Source of the DNA: Erpetoichthys calabaricus
Taxonomy: Eukaryota; Chordata; Cladistia; Polypteriformes; Polypteridae
DNA: 64,000 nucleotides
Assembly: GCF_900747795.2 (NCBI RefSeq)
Contig: NC_041404.2
Location: 85,897,018 to 85,961,017, forward strand
Direction of reading: 5' to 3'
Shown here: positions 1 to 11,500 of the stretch, piece by piece
Layout of the letters: each line of letters begins with the position of its first letter
Numbering within the stretch: position 1 is the first letter of the stretch
Made by a program: the position numbers and the translations under genes
The notes under the pieces: generated by a model
What the model saw: the letters and a program-made list of their open reading frames with translations, nothing else
Database searches by the model: none
What the model was told of the DNA's origin: nothing

Positions 1-358
1 ACCAGGCCAACTGTCATCATGTGCGGGACTTACCTCCTGCATCTCGTCTTCCGGGCCGTATTTCCCCTGGGTGGCCTCTTCAGCCGCTGTGCTGCCATGG
101 GCAGCCGCAACAACAACACACATGTGAGAGTGCGCCGCTCTCGAGGCTCCTCTACTCTTCTTCATCCCCATCGGCTGGAACGGTTCTTCCATGGACCCTT
201 GGTGATCCTAAAGTTGAGCCACTGGTGCAAAGTACGTGCGTGACGCTTTGCAGTGGTGTATGTGTGTCGTATTCAGCTGTACCGGGCTGTTCACGAAATA
301 TTTTTGTGAATGGGTCCCCTGCCAATTAACGGGCATGCAGCCCCACGTTGGATGCCAT
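1..358 (-). mobile_element. Internal leader of an LTR retroelement fossil, cut by the window edge
   Basis: Read on the minus strand, the bases next to the LTR at 359-652 form a primer-binding-site-like stretch at 341-357. It closely resembles the tRNA-Lys-type site TGGCGCCCAACGTGGGG used by many retroviruses. The sequence beyond it would be the untranslated leader, and a splice-donor-like GGTAAGT lies near 28-35. No long minus-strand frame is visible. The element runs off the left edge, so completeness cannot be judged. Treated as a fossil; the family (retrovirus-like or Gypsy-like) is uncertain. Confidence 0.45.
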
Positions 359-652
359 TGTGAAGATCAGCCCCAACACAAACAGACTGACAGACTCCAG
401 AAGTCCCAAAACACACATGGTTATTTATAGTCTTCTTTTACAGCCCCAAATACTGCACAACAACTCTGCTCACAGTCCTCTTCTTTCCCTCTTTTCTTCT
501 TCTCTTTTCTGCCACCTTCACTCCTCCTCACACAAGCTTCATCTTCTTCCACTCAACTCTGGCTCTTCTAATGAAGTGTGGCGGCCCCTTTTATAATGCC
601 CCGGATGTGCTCCAGGTGCTTCGCCGTGATCTTCCAGCAGTACTTTCTGGCA
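359..652 (-). mobile_element. LTR of the edge retroelement (fossil)
   Basis: The plus strand starts TGTGAAG directly beside the primer-site-like sequence, as expected for the 3' end of a minus-strand LTR. On the minus strand a TATAAAAGGGGCC promoter-like block lies at about 584-596. The same block, followed by the 'ggatgtgctccaggtg' region on the plus strand, recurs in the LTR-like copies at 37494-38003 and 42473-43046. This shows one repeat family. The outer end near 652 is approximate and shorter than in the other copies. Confidence 0.5.
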
Positions 653-3600
653 TCTTAGTTGGAAAAAGGCCTGCTACCCACTGATATACTGCTTTAGAAT
701 GAACGCAAAATCCATCTAAAAAGTATAATATGCCAGCAGCTTGTCTGTCAAAAGTTAATAGGGCAAAGTAAGCAGACAGTTGGAATTATGTAGTAAACAC
801 TCGGTAATGCAGTCGAATAAGTGTTAGAAGTAATCAGGTTTAAAGGGTAAAACTCCTCTGAAATTAAACAATTGTGGCACTGTTACTAATAATTTTAAGT
901 ATGACTGTTAAACTATAAATCGTGTCAGTTTAATAATTGGGGCTGAATAGTACAATGTTAAATTGACCCTCAATGTGATATTCTTTATACCTTGTTATAT
1001 TCTCAAAATACCTTAAAGATTGACGATCAGCACTATACACAGTAGTCAGTTATATACAGGCGGATCTTGTTCCTGTGGATGTTCACAGTCCATGCTTGGT
1101 ATGAAAGGTGAAAATTGCAGTATAAAAAGTGCCCATTAATGAAAAATTCACAATAATGGTTAATGCTTTATGTATTATTTTGCAGAAAATGGTTTTACAT
1201 TTATTATTAAAATGAAAGTGAAACAATATTATACTACTTTATTTACAAAACAAATAATTTAAACAAAAAGTTTGAACCACAGATGTGTACAGTATGTCAA
1301 CTTTATGCTTAAACATGCATAGTTTTTGATAGTCATACAGTGCCTTATGGAGTTGGAAAAAGAAAATAATGGCCCAAAAATTTACCAGTTGCTTGGAAGT
1401 TTAATTACACGTATGATAATTACTATGAGTTTAATTAATCTATGGCATGTAAAATTGCCACAAATTGTGTCTGCTGAGGTATCAGTCATGGTGTTACTTT
1501 CCCCTCCCAGCTGCTAAACTGTTTAACACTGCATAGCTCGGAAGGCAGGAATTACAAACAGTGTGTTCTACAGTTCAGCTAAACATCCAGCTGCCAGTCT
1601 AGCCGTTTACCTGTGACAGAACTTATTGTGCGGATGTGTGCCTACCAGTTATATTTAGTGATACGCACAAAGCATGATTGAAAATAAGGACAAAGGTATG
1701 TACTGGACTCTACTATGCCTCAGAGTAAGTGATGGCTCCTCTGAATTGAAGTTCAATTGAAAGAGAGTTTTTTGATTTTATCTGCTTGTTCCCTGCTTTG
1801 CCAGTTTCTGTGTCCGCCAATCACTATCATCCCGGTAAATATTATACTCTGGCTCTTTGAATTTTTTAAAGCTCTTGTACCTACAAAATAAACACAAGAA
1901 TAGAATACAATAGAACTAATCCACGATCAAGGTACAAGTTTAGCATCCCTACTCTGAAATACCTGGGACTAGAAGTATTTTGAATATTTTTGGATTTTGG
2001 AATATTTTCTTTTATACATAATGAAATATCTTGAAATGTCAAGTAGGGAAATGCAGGTAAACCAACTAAATGATGACTCATGCTTATATTCGTATCACAG
2101 AGCCATTATTATAAAATGAGTTAATGTGATAAACAAATTAAACATCAAAAGTGATGAATATGATATGTAGACTGTATTTAAGTTCCCTTTTAAGAGGGGT
2201 CAATGCTGTGTATATGCACTGAAGAACTTTTTTGGTTTTTTTTGTCAATTTATATCAGATACCTATTGTCACTTCTCAGTGAGGTTAGGAATATCTCAGC
2301 CAACCTTCACTTTATCATTTCAGCTGTGCTGGAAGTCATTGACTGATGAGTCGCTACATTGAGTGGGTGTGGATTTCATAAAGCCTAAAATGTTTTTACA
2401 AATATAAAAACGACAATTTGCAGCATTGTCTGTTTTTCCCAGTGTAACTGGAGCAATTTACTTAACTCGTATTACAACAAAATTTGTTAACTGTGAAGAG
2501 TAACATTTAATTAACGCAAAAGTCTTCTGCAGTTTTAACAGTGCCGCACAGCACTTCTAAATGCAGATTTCATTGTGTCGCTTTACTGGGGACAAAGCTC
2601 GTCGACTGCATTTTGTTGCTTAGCAGCACACCGTGCTTCATGGGGTACTCTCCCAATCCCCCCCCCCCCCACCCACCCCCATTGTCTATCATTCATTGTT
2701 TCCTCACAGTATTTGTTGCTTTGTGGGAGCTCCCCCGTCACTAGCCCCAGATTGTCAATCATGAGTTACTGCTTTGTGGTAGCTTAGGCTTCTAGGCTTC
2801 CCCACCGCACTGAAAGAATAAATCTGTTTTGAATCTGTGCATATGTTATCCAAGTAAGATTTTTTTAAACAGACCCCTGGTGTGGAATTTTCCACTTGTG
2901 GCATCAGGTCGGCACTCAAAAAGTAGGTGCTTTTCGCTTTGTACTGTGGTGGACGGGTACACATATTTGGTTAACAAATTAGTTTTTTTGTTTCTCTTTC
3001 CTTAATAAGATAGTAAGCAAATAACCTTTTTTTTTTTTTTTTTCTTCAAAAATAATGTAGTAAATAACATGAGCGCAATGTTCAGTTCTTTTTACCTTTT
3101 ACTCCCTCTTGGGCCACTTTTGGAAATTAACTATTCTCTCTAGTCCAACCTGCCTTCTGCTCCATTTTATCCATTTGGTCCAATAGCATTAGACCGCATT
3201 AAAAACCAGGAGTTAATATACTTTTGACAAGGCTGTGATTATATTACTTCAACCACAATTTGAAGTTGTCAGAAACAAATAGTGTCTGTGGGTAAAATGC
3301 ATTCTGTTTGTCAAACATTGGCATTCCAGTTGGTAATGCTGCTCAAAGCCACTTGCTCTGCTGTTCTTTCTTGTATAGCACCATCATTGTCTCTGCATTC
3401 TTAGTTTGCAAGTGTGTTATTTTGTGGTGTTTTTTTGAATGCTGAAAGGGGACTTCATAAGTGGAGAGTCAAAAAATACCACTTTACCAAAACTACACAG
3501 TTTAATTTTTTGTTACTAAGTTTAGCACACATATTATGTTCTGTTAGAAGTTAACTAAATTCACTAATGAAATTTAATCAACACTGAAATAAAACTAAAG

Positions 3601-4319
3601 TAACAATAGTGTTGCTTGACACACAGTTGAAACTGAGTGATTAAAACTGAGAAAATATATCTACAAGCTTATGTTATTTATTGTGTTCCTCAATTTCATA
3701 CCAGGAGGAAAGCAATTTCCTTAAGCTGGGACTATACTGTGAAAATCCATTTCCTCTTTCTTTTGTTTACAGAATGAACACTGAATGAGTAAGTGTCCAT
3801 AATCGTTTTAAAATGCTCATGGACAGTCTTCTACAATTTATCTTTTCAGAACATCATTCATAACTTTTCTCTTAAAAAAAACAAGAAAGAGAACTTTGTG
3901 AACTAAATAATTTCTTACATTTTTAACAGTGTTAGTCATATTACAATTTTCAAATTACGTTTAATTTTTCAGCAGTTAGTAGTTTACAGTGTTTGATTTC
4001 TAGTAGTTAATAACAATTAACAACCACTGAAACTCTAAGCATTTGTCGCAGTAGTTAATTGTTCCTCCCAGTTGTTTGTTATTCAGGTGTCACGTCACAA
4101 AATAACACCTCTTTGTTTATTTTGAATAAATTTCGCAATTGAAATGCAGATATTCACTAACCTGTGACTATTCACTATACATGGTTCTCTATATTTTGAC
4201 CTTTGTTCTCCATCTGAAACTGTTTAAACATCAAAGACTTGTATAAAAATGTTGTTTTTTTTTTGGATCAATATATTGCTCATTGTTTATTTTTTATTAA
4301 TTTCTTTAATGATAAATAA
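653..4319. other. Non-coding stretch, probably ap2a1 intron
   Basis: AT-rich sequence with no recognisable exon, RNA gene or clear transposon. It contains only homopolymer runs, such as poly-C near 2660 and poly-T near 3030. Because the first visible ap2a1 exon begins mid-protein at 7788, this stretch most likely belongs to an upstream ap2a1 intron. Confidence 0.5.
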
Positions 4320-4535
4320 CTAGGGGGCTTCGCCCCCTGCTCGGTTCACTTGCCAACCCCTGGGTATCTGACGGCTAAGCTGCACAAAGGGCATCAGGGC
4401 ACTCCTCCATTCAAGAAAGCAATTGTATTTAAAGAGATGGAATATACAAGAGTATGTGGGGCACAGAAGGAAGGCGGTTTGGTCCTTAGTTATTATAGAT
4501 TGAAAATAAATTTTCACTGCAGCTGTCTATTTTAA
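4320..4535. repeat. Repeat fragment with GC hairpin
   Basis: A self-complementary GGGGGCTTCGCCCCC hairpin near 4323-4337 stands out in AT-rich sequence and looks like the edge of a dispersed repeat. I recall similar sequence from fish repeats but cannot name the family. It may be an extra part of the LINE that follows. Confidence 0.3.
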
Positions 4536-4649
4536 ATATCAATGAATAATAAAAAATGTAGTAGAAATAAAGTATAATGTAATAAAAAGTAAATAAAAAT
4601 ATTGGAAATTCCTCATCGCATTAGGCAATCGATTCTCATCATTAGCATT

Positions 4650-6500
4650 ATCAGATAACTTCAATATAGAAGAACAACAAGTATCCAAAGTCATTATCGA
4701 CTGCGCTAAATTACTGTGCCCACCTGCCCGGCACAAAATGCAGGCATGGATATCTGATGAGGCGTATTGGAACCAAGTGGCCATTGACTTAGAAGAAGCC
4801 ACATCAAAACACGAATATCACAGGCTCTACAAAACGCTTAGGAAGCTCAGCGGGAAAAGCAAAGCAACCAATGACAACGAAGAGCGATGGAACCTTTGAG
4901 GGCTTGTATAATCACAAACCTCCACAAGGACCAGCAGCAGAACTGCCACCAATCGACCCGCCAGAAATTCCAATGTCAGACGCAGAGCGGACTCTCGACA
5001 AGGTTACGTTACTGTGTAATCAATCAAAGCTTGCGGAGACTGCTTACTTAATCAACTTCATACTCCACACAATATGGCGCACGGAGCAAGTCCCAACAGT
5101 TTGGAAAAGGGCCATCATCATACCAATTCACAAAAAAGGTGACAATTGGGACTTTAAGAACTACCATGGCATCGGTCTCCTCTCAATCATCGGCAAAGTA
5201 TTTATGAAAGTCCTTCAATATAGACTGCAGTGGCACACTGAGCAGACAAGCTGCGAAGAACAAGCAGGTTCCCAACCAAATTGTGGCTGCTGTGACCAGG
5301 TCTTCACCCTGCAACAACTCAATGAAGTCAGAACTCACTGCGGAAAATGAGCTGTTATTGTTTTCATTGAATTCAAATCAGCATTTGACTGCATCCACTG
5401 GCCGGCACTGAGGGCAGCACTGGAGAGGGAACACATCCCCCAAAAACTCATCACACTCCTCAGATCCAGCTACAATGGCTCCACTAGCCAAATAAGGATC
5501 TGAAGTTAATTATCTGAGGAGTTCACCACCCAGACCTGAGTCTGTCAAGGGGACATTGTTTTGCCCCTCATATTCAATATTGTCATTTGTGCAATTATGC
5601 GGAAAGTATTCCAAGACACGCACGGACTTCAATTCAATGAAAATGAGTTTATCACTGACCAAATGTTCACCGACGATAGCACTTTTTTCGCAGATGGAGG
5701 CGACAGATACTCTTTACAAATCACCAGAATAGTCCAATCGTATGGCCTGAAAATCAATGCAGATGAGACAAAGGTACTCGCAACAGACAGGTCACCAGCC
5801 ACTGCCCACTTGGATGGAACCCTACTTGAACAAGTTAATGAGTTCAAGTACCTAGGATAGCTAATTCAAGAAAAGAAGGTGGCCTCCACAGCAGAATACC
5901 ACAGCCAGATTGGATAAGCACCATTTGTGTCACTCAAATGGTGCATGTGGAAACGAACAAACATTTGATGACAACCACAGTTCACCTCTTCCAGACTCTT
6001 ATCCTACCAATCCCATTATATGCATCAGAAATGTGGTCACTGCTCAAATCTGAAGCTGGAAGTCTTCCAGATGCAATGCCTACGTCAAATCCTGCAAGTC
6101 TCAATTCGTAATTGCATCCAAAACGAAGTCATTCGGTGAATTGCAGATGGCAGCCAACTGTTGAAGAGCAAATCCAACAATATCACTTACGATGGTTTGG
6201 TCGTGTTTGTCGCATGAGTGGCAGCCGTCTACCACACAAAATCCTCTGGCGGCAAAAACCTAGCCATTGGAAAATCCAACATGCAGCTCCCAAGAAACAT
6301 GGTCCAGACAAATCAAGGAAGACCTGACAAACTCAAGACTCCGCATCGACGAAGCCAGAGACATTACCAAGGACCACCAGGAATGGAAGCGACTTATGTC
6401 ATTATGTCATGGAAGCGACATTATGGTCCATTGGCACCAACAGCAGCATTCTGGCTCAAAGGACACCCTTGGCTGGACGCCAACCAGAGAGCAAAAAAAA
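4650..6500 (+). mobile_element. Degenerate non-LTR retrotransposon (LINE) with RT remnants
   Basis: Three plus-strand frames give reverse-transcriptase pieces in the right order. The frame at 4871-5350 contains 'AIIIPIHKKGDNWDFKNY' and 'GIGLLSIIGKVFMK'. The frame at 5561-5860 has the polymerase box as FTDD (usually F/Y-ADD), followed by 'LKINADETKVL' and 'EFKYLG'. The 6112-6327 region carries the post-RT 'RWFGRVCRMSGSRLPHKILW' motif. Frame changes and stops separate the pieces, so it is dead. An A-rich run near 6491-6501 is a plausible 3' tail. The clade is uncertain: RTE-, Dong/R4- or CR1-like all share these motifs. It sits in the presumed ap2a1 intron. Confidence 0.8.
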
Positions 6501-6666
6501 AATTAATTACATTAATTCCTCTTCAAAAACAACATTATGAACTACCTTATCCTCTAAACTTACATTCTATAAATGTTGCTTTTTTTGCAGTTCTGTTTGC
6601 ATATTGTTTGGGGTATTTTTCTCTTTTTTTGTTTATTGAATGATTCTATTTGTTCTTGATTTTTAC

Positions 6667-7030
6667 TTTCTTGTATAAGAAACATAGGGAAAGTATTGTA
6701 ATCGTCCAAAGATTCGATGTCGATATTTTGATAAATCTCAACGTTTTGGACCTCTCTGACTTTCTCGTATACGAAGTGTAGAGAAAGTGTTTGAATCCTC
6801 CAAAAATTCCATTTCAAGATTTTGATGCATTTTGACATTTTATACCTCCCTGATATTATGTATACGTGTGTGTGTGTGTGTTAACACGATAACTTGAGTG
6901 TGCTTTCACTTAGGTCAATCAAATTTTGCATACGAGTATTAGGTACAAAATGTAGATTTCTGTCAACTTTTGGGCTATTTCCATTAACCAGAAGTGGTAC
7001 TTTACCTTTTATTCATGCAGCTGCAGAGTC
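6667..7030. repeat. Short tandem dimer (about 94-bp unit) in a dispersed repeat
   Basis: Two related units start at 6667 and 6761, each beginning TTTCTYGTATA and containing a 'cgtccaaagattcga'-like core and an 'atttt.acctc.ctga' end. A third start is visible near 6850. The sequence then runs through a (GT)n stretch into 'ttaaccagaagtgg'. This resembles the repeated end of a transposon, but I cannot name it. Confidence 0.4.
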
Positions 7031-7787
7031 TGATTTAACTTTACTTTTATACTAATTGTTCAATATATTATTCATTTGATTTGATTTGTTGTTGATTGGT
7101 CTTTAACGTACATAATTTAAAAATATAATCATTGTCTTGCAGTTTACTCCTCAAATATCCATCCCCATATTGTATCTGAGTATATGAGAAAGATTAGGGG
7201 AAACCACCCCTGATTTTTATTATATGCAGCTGTTTTTTGTTCATTTTCTTTTTTTTTTTGATGTTCATTTTCAGCTCTTGTTGCTCTTTTTCTATCACGA
7301 TCTAAAAGTCAACATAATAATAAATAATTGAATAAATAATTTGCTTTTCTGCCTTGCCATTATAACCAATTGCTTTGAATGATGAGTTAGCACTGACAGC
7401 CACCGAGGTGCTACAGAGAGAGGATGTGCGCAGTAGGAGTAATGACTGGGCAAGCAGTGTGGAGGGGAGTGGTTAAGGTTGAATTTTGTGGACACAATGG
7501 AAAACGTTTTTAATATAATAGAGAGATTAGTGTTTTTCTGTTATTGGTTAAACTAGATAAGTCACTTTCACTGTTCTGATAACATGCAGTATTACTGTCT
7601 GTATTTTGCAAAGTGCCTGTATAAGTTTATAAAATACCCTCAATTTCAATAAGGTGGGCCAAAATTTTTCTACATATATCTACAGTGGATCTTTTTCAGA
7701 TAACAATGCAAGTCATAATCATATTAAGTTAATTGCTTGTCATGGATTCCATTGAAAGAGAAGGGTTTACTTTTTTTTTCTTTGTAG

Positions 7788-7904
7788 GTATGGAGGTACC
7801 CTTCAAAATATCACTTTAAAGCTTCCCATCACCATCAACAAGTTCTTTCAGCCAACTGAAATGGCATCACAAGATTTCTTCCAGCGATGGAAACAGCTTA
7901 GCCA
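7788..7904 (+). CDS. ap2a1: ap2a1 exon (appendage domain, platform part)
   Basis: The acceptor is TTTGTAG|G and the donor CA|GTGAGAG. The first base completes the previous codon (probably Gln). The exon then reads '[13 protein letters not shown]' and '[20 protein letters not shown]', the well-conserved alpha-adaptin ear motif. The last two bases, CA, are completed by G in the next exon. It lies 90 bp upstream of that exon, a typical short intron. Confidence 0.93.
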
Positions 7905-7994
7905 GTGAGAGTCTATTCTTTAGTCACCATTGCTTTTGTTAACTGCCATTGGTCTTAATCTCATTCTTTACATACCTTTATGTTTTAATCTCAG

Positions 7995-8064
7995 GCCCCA
8001 GCAAGAAGCGCAAAAGATCTTCAAGGCCACTCATCCAATGGATTCAGAAGTACTCAAAGGCAAG
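7995..8064 (+). CDS. ap2a1: ap2a1 exon
   Basis: The acceptor is CTCAG|G and the donor AAG|GTATGC. It continues the frame as '(Q)PQQEAQKIFKATHP' then 'MDSEVLKGK', matching the alpha-adaptin ear. At 70 bp it is too short to show as an open frame by itself, but it joins its neighbours without a phase error. Confidence 0.92.
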
Positions 8065-8463
8065 GTATGCATAATGTCTTGAATTAAAATAACAATTGCT
8101 TGTGACTCCTTTACCACATAGTCAATTGCAAAAGCTAGGAATCATTTTCATTCAGTGCTGCAAATGTTATATTGCCATAATGTAATGTACTTCCCAAAAA
8201 CAAAACCATAAATGGCAGTGACAAATCCTGCTAGCCAGTGTCCATTATCCACGTGTTGTGTTTGCCTCATGCCTTCAAAACTATTCTTGTGGTTAAATGG
8301 AGAGTTGTGAGCTGTAACAGAGCAAGGATTGGGATTATTGCAAAATCAGGTAATTTATAAAACATCAAGAAGCATCTTAGAAAATAAGTTGTCTTATAAT
8401 GAGACTTTAATACACTGAATTCATTTTGTACTTTTCTATTTTAATGTGATCTTTTCCTTTCAG

Positions 8464-8598
8464 TTACTTGGACTCGGTACAGCCTTGCTGGAAAATGTAG
8501 ACCCGAATCCTGAAAACTTTGTGTGTGCTGGAGTGATCCAAACTAAAGCACTGCAGGTTGGGTGTTTGCTACGTCTAGAGCCCAATGCTCAGGCCCAG
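8464..8598 (+). CDS. ap2a1: ap2a1 exon
   Basis: The acceptor is TTTCAG|TTA and the donor CAG|GTGAGT. It encodes exactly 45 residues, starting '[19 protein letters not shown]' and ending '[11 protein letters not shown]'. The motif 'FVCAGVIQ' has Cys where I recall Gly in mammalian AP2A1 (FVGAGIIQ), a single possible lineage change. An open frame beginning at 8446 includes intron sequence upstream; the true exon starts at the acceptor. Confidence 0.93.
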
Positions 8599-11500
8599 GT
8601 GAGTAATCTTCAGTTTCTTTACAGCAGTTCATGTATTATTGCATACTAAAACTTACAGCAAGTCCATAAAGAATTTTATTTTAGTAGCATTTATTGAAGA
8701 AGAAAAAAAAAAGCAAAACATATGTGCTTCAGTCCCGGACAGTAAGTGTAATCTCAGTGTATGCCAATTTCCCCAAAGATTCTTGTCACACACACATCTC
8801 CAAGCTGAAGTAACTTTTCTTTTAAGTCTATATCTAACCCTAGGAGAAGGTCTCCTCTTGGGTTACTGTATAAGGGCTTTCCACAGGGGGAAAAAATAAC
8901 GCTGAACTGGAGAGATGCAGCTGAGTCAAACAATGTAATTGCAGACAGGGACTAGCAGCTGTGGTAATGAGAACAACAGCGATCATGTACTAACAGGTTG
9001 ACTTGTTATGGTTGTTTATTAAAGTACACATTTCTGTTTACTGTATATCTAAGATGCACCTAATGCTGTTGTCTCTGTCTAATTCAGATCACACCACGAG
9101 GTGGAAGAGTTAGATTTGACCTAGTTTGCAGGCATTTCTTCTGAACCATGTTAGTTACAGAAGCCACATTTCTTCTCGTGGTAATAGCAATCATTAGTCT
9201 CGTGGAACAGTGACAATATGGTCTGCACGGATACCCCTCCACTTCAGAGGTTTTGTTCAGATTCCAGCCCTTGAATTGCCAATGTAGAGTTTGTACATTC
9301 TCCCTGTGTCCATATATCCCAGCTGCATCATGTTTAAGGAAGGAACAAACCTTTTTTGAGACACCAGTCTATTGCAGGGTACATTCACACTCTCACCCAG
9401 ACTTGCACATAAAGCACTACTTCTAGGTTGCAGATTAACCTGAACTCATACCTTTGAAAGGCAGATGGAAAAACAGACTAACCATAGAAAAGCCATTTAA
9501 ACACACACAACAGAATTCTGTGAAGCTTGTGCCAGGAATAAAGCCGTCTCTTTTAGTTATGAGTTTACCATGATATCCATTTAGTCTTTCAATAAGCCAG
9601 ATAAACATTGCAGTTTTTGCATATATTGTCTTATTGCTTTTAGGGCACCACACCAAACATGAAATCAAAAGTTTAACTTTTTGAAGAGTACAGCGCCCAA
9701 TGCATGTTTATGTGTTCCAGTAATTTTATACAAATAAGTAAGGCATCTTCTGAGAAACTGTGGCCACTAGGGCACTAAGCACAACATAAACAAAAGAAAT
9801 TAAACTTGGCTGAATCTACTTCCACATTTAAATGAAAACAGTCTGCATTCACACTCAGGTTGTTGCATCGTTTACAAAAGAAATCCTGCCCAAACTGAAA
9901 CGCTTGAAAACACATACATGAGGTATGCACGCATCAGAAGCAAACTCCTTGACGGAACTGTGTAGTACAAATTTTGGAGCCTCATGAAAATCTGATTATT
10001 GTGTGCTTTATATGCTTTCAAAGCTATCAGCGCAAGCAGGACTCTGATAGCATGTTCACAGCAAAGAATTAGAAAGAAGTTGTTTAAAGAGCCACAGCGA
10101 ATTGCTCCTGGGCCACGTTAATGCACTGATTAAAGTTGAAAATAACAGTCTTCAGAAATGCCACTACAAAAATGTAGTGATCAGTAATTAATGTACTTGT
10201 TACATGTATGCAGCAGTCAGACTTTACAAAGGGCAATTTAGATATGTACAGGTAAGTAGCACAACAAGCGCTCTGGAAAGCATCTCTTTTATACCCACTG
10301 TGTTGGAAAATGTTTTTCTTCCGTGAAGGGTGACCAGTCAGGGAATGAGACGTTTGTATTGTGCAGGATCCAATCAGGGAAGTGCCTCGAAGTAAGTACA
10401 AACCAATCAGAGTATGATAGAGTATCATTTTCAGAAACCACGTTTACGCCCATCCACAGCATAATATTGGCACAATGTTTTCAAAAATATACATCTCTGG
10501 AGAGCATTTTTTAAACATTATCATTATAAAGGTCAAAAAAGATGGGGTGGCATGGCTGAAAGATGAAGGTGTAGACAGATGTATGCATTTTTAAATTAAA
10601 ACACATCTGTTTGGACAGGGCCTAAGATTGTTTCACTTTTTAAGATATAGAACGTTACATATGTTTGTGTCCCAATCATTCACACCAAAATTTTACTTGT
10701 GTTCAACTCCACCATCTTTTGAAAAAATTCTTACTACCTGCTGCACATCATTAGACATTCACCTCTATGGTAATAGTTATTGGTAAGCTATCTTATTAAA
10801 TACCAATGTTTCAAACATTCTTTAATAGTAGTACTTGTTCTTGTACAGATTTTAGCTTTTGCTTTTTTGAGACCAATAGAAAAGAGATTTGGCATGCTTG
10901 TAGCTGAAATTTACTGGAAATTAAGGATCATTTTAGTGTAGCCATTGTTTTCAAATGGTTCGTAATGGATATTATTCCTGCTTTACAGTTTCATTATCTT
11001 AGGTTTGATTACAACTTGGTCATAGTCTGAGGTCTGCCAGTATGTTGATTGATATGAGTGCAAGACTTGCTTTCCGGTGAAACTGTATGTAGTTCTGTGG
11101 AAAGTAAAGAATAATAATCAGCATCTGCCTCTTACATGTATGGTATGAGTAATCCTAATCAATAAAACTGGTAATTGCTTGATTGAATAATACAAAATGT
11201 TACCAGCTTTGCAAGTGTTTATTTATTATTCTATAAATATACTGCATGTATGACAGCAACTTTATTATGTAGGATGTGTCATCTAGTATACAAATCCTTC
11301 TTAAGTTTGTAAAGTAAATTTAAATGCATACATTATATATAGAAACACATATAGTTGCTTCACTAGATCTCCTTGGCCCTCAAATGGATAAACAAGTTTT
11401 AATAAATGGATGAGTGAATGACTGTAACTGTAATTTTATTGTGTTGTTGTTGACAATACCTTAATTTACCAGGTGTTTTCAAATAATTGTTAGCTGAAAA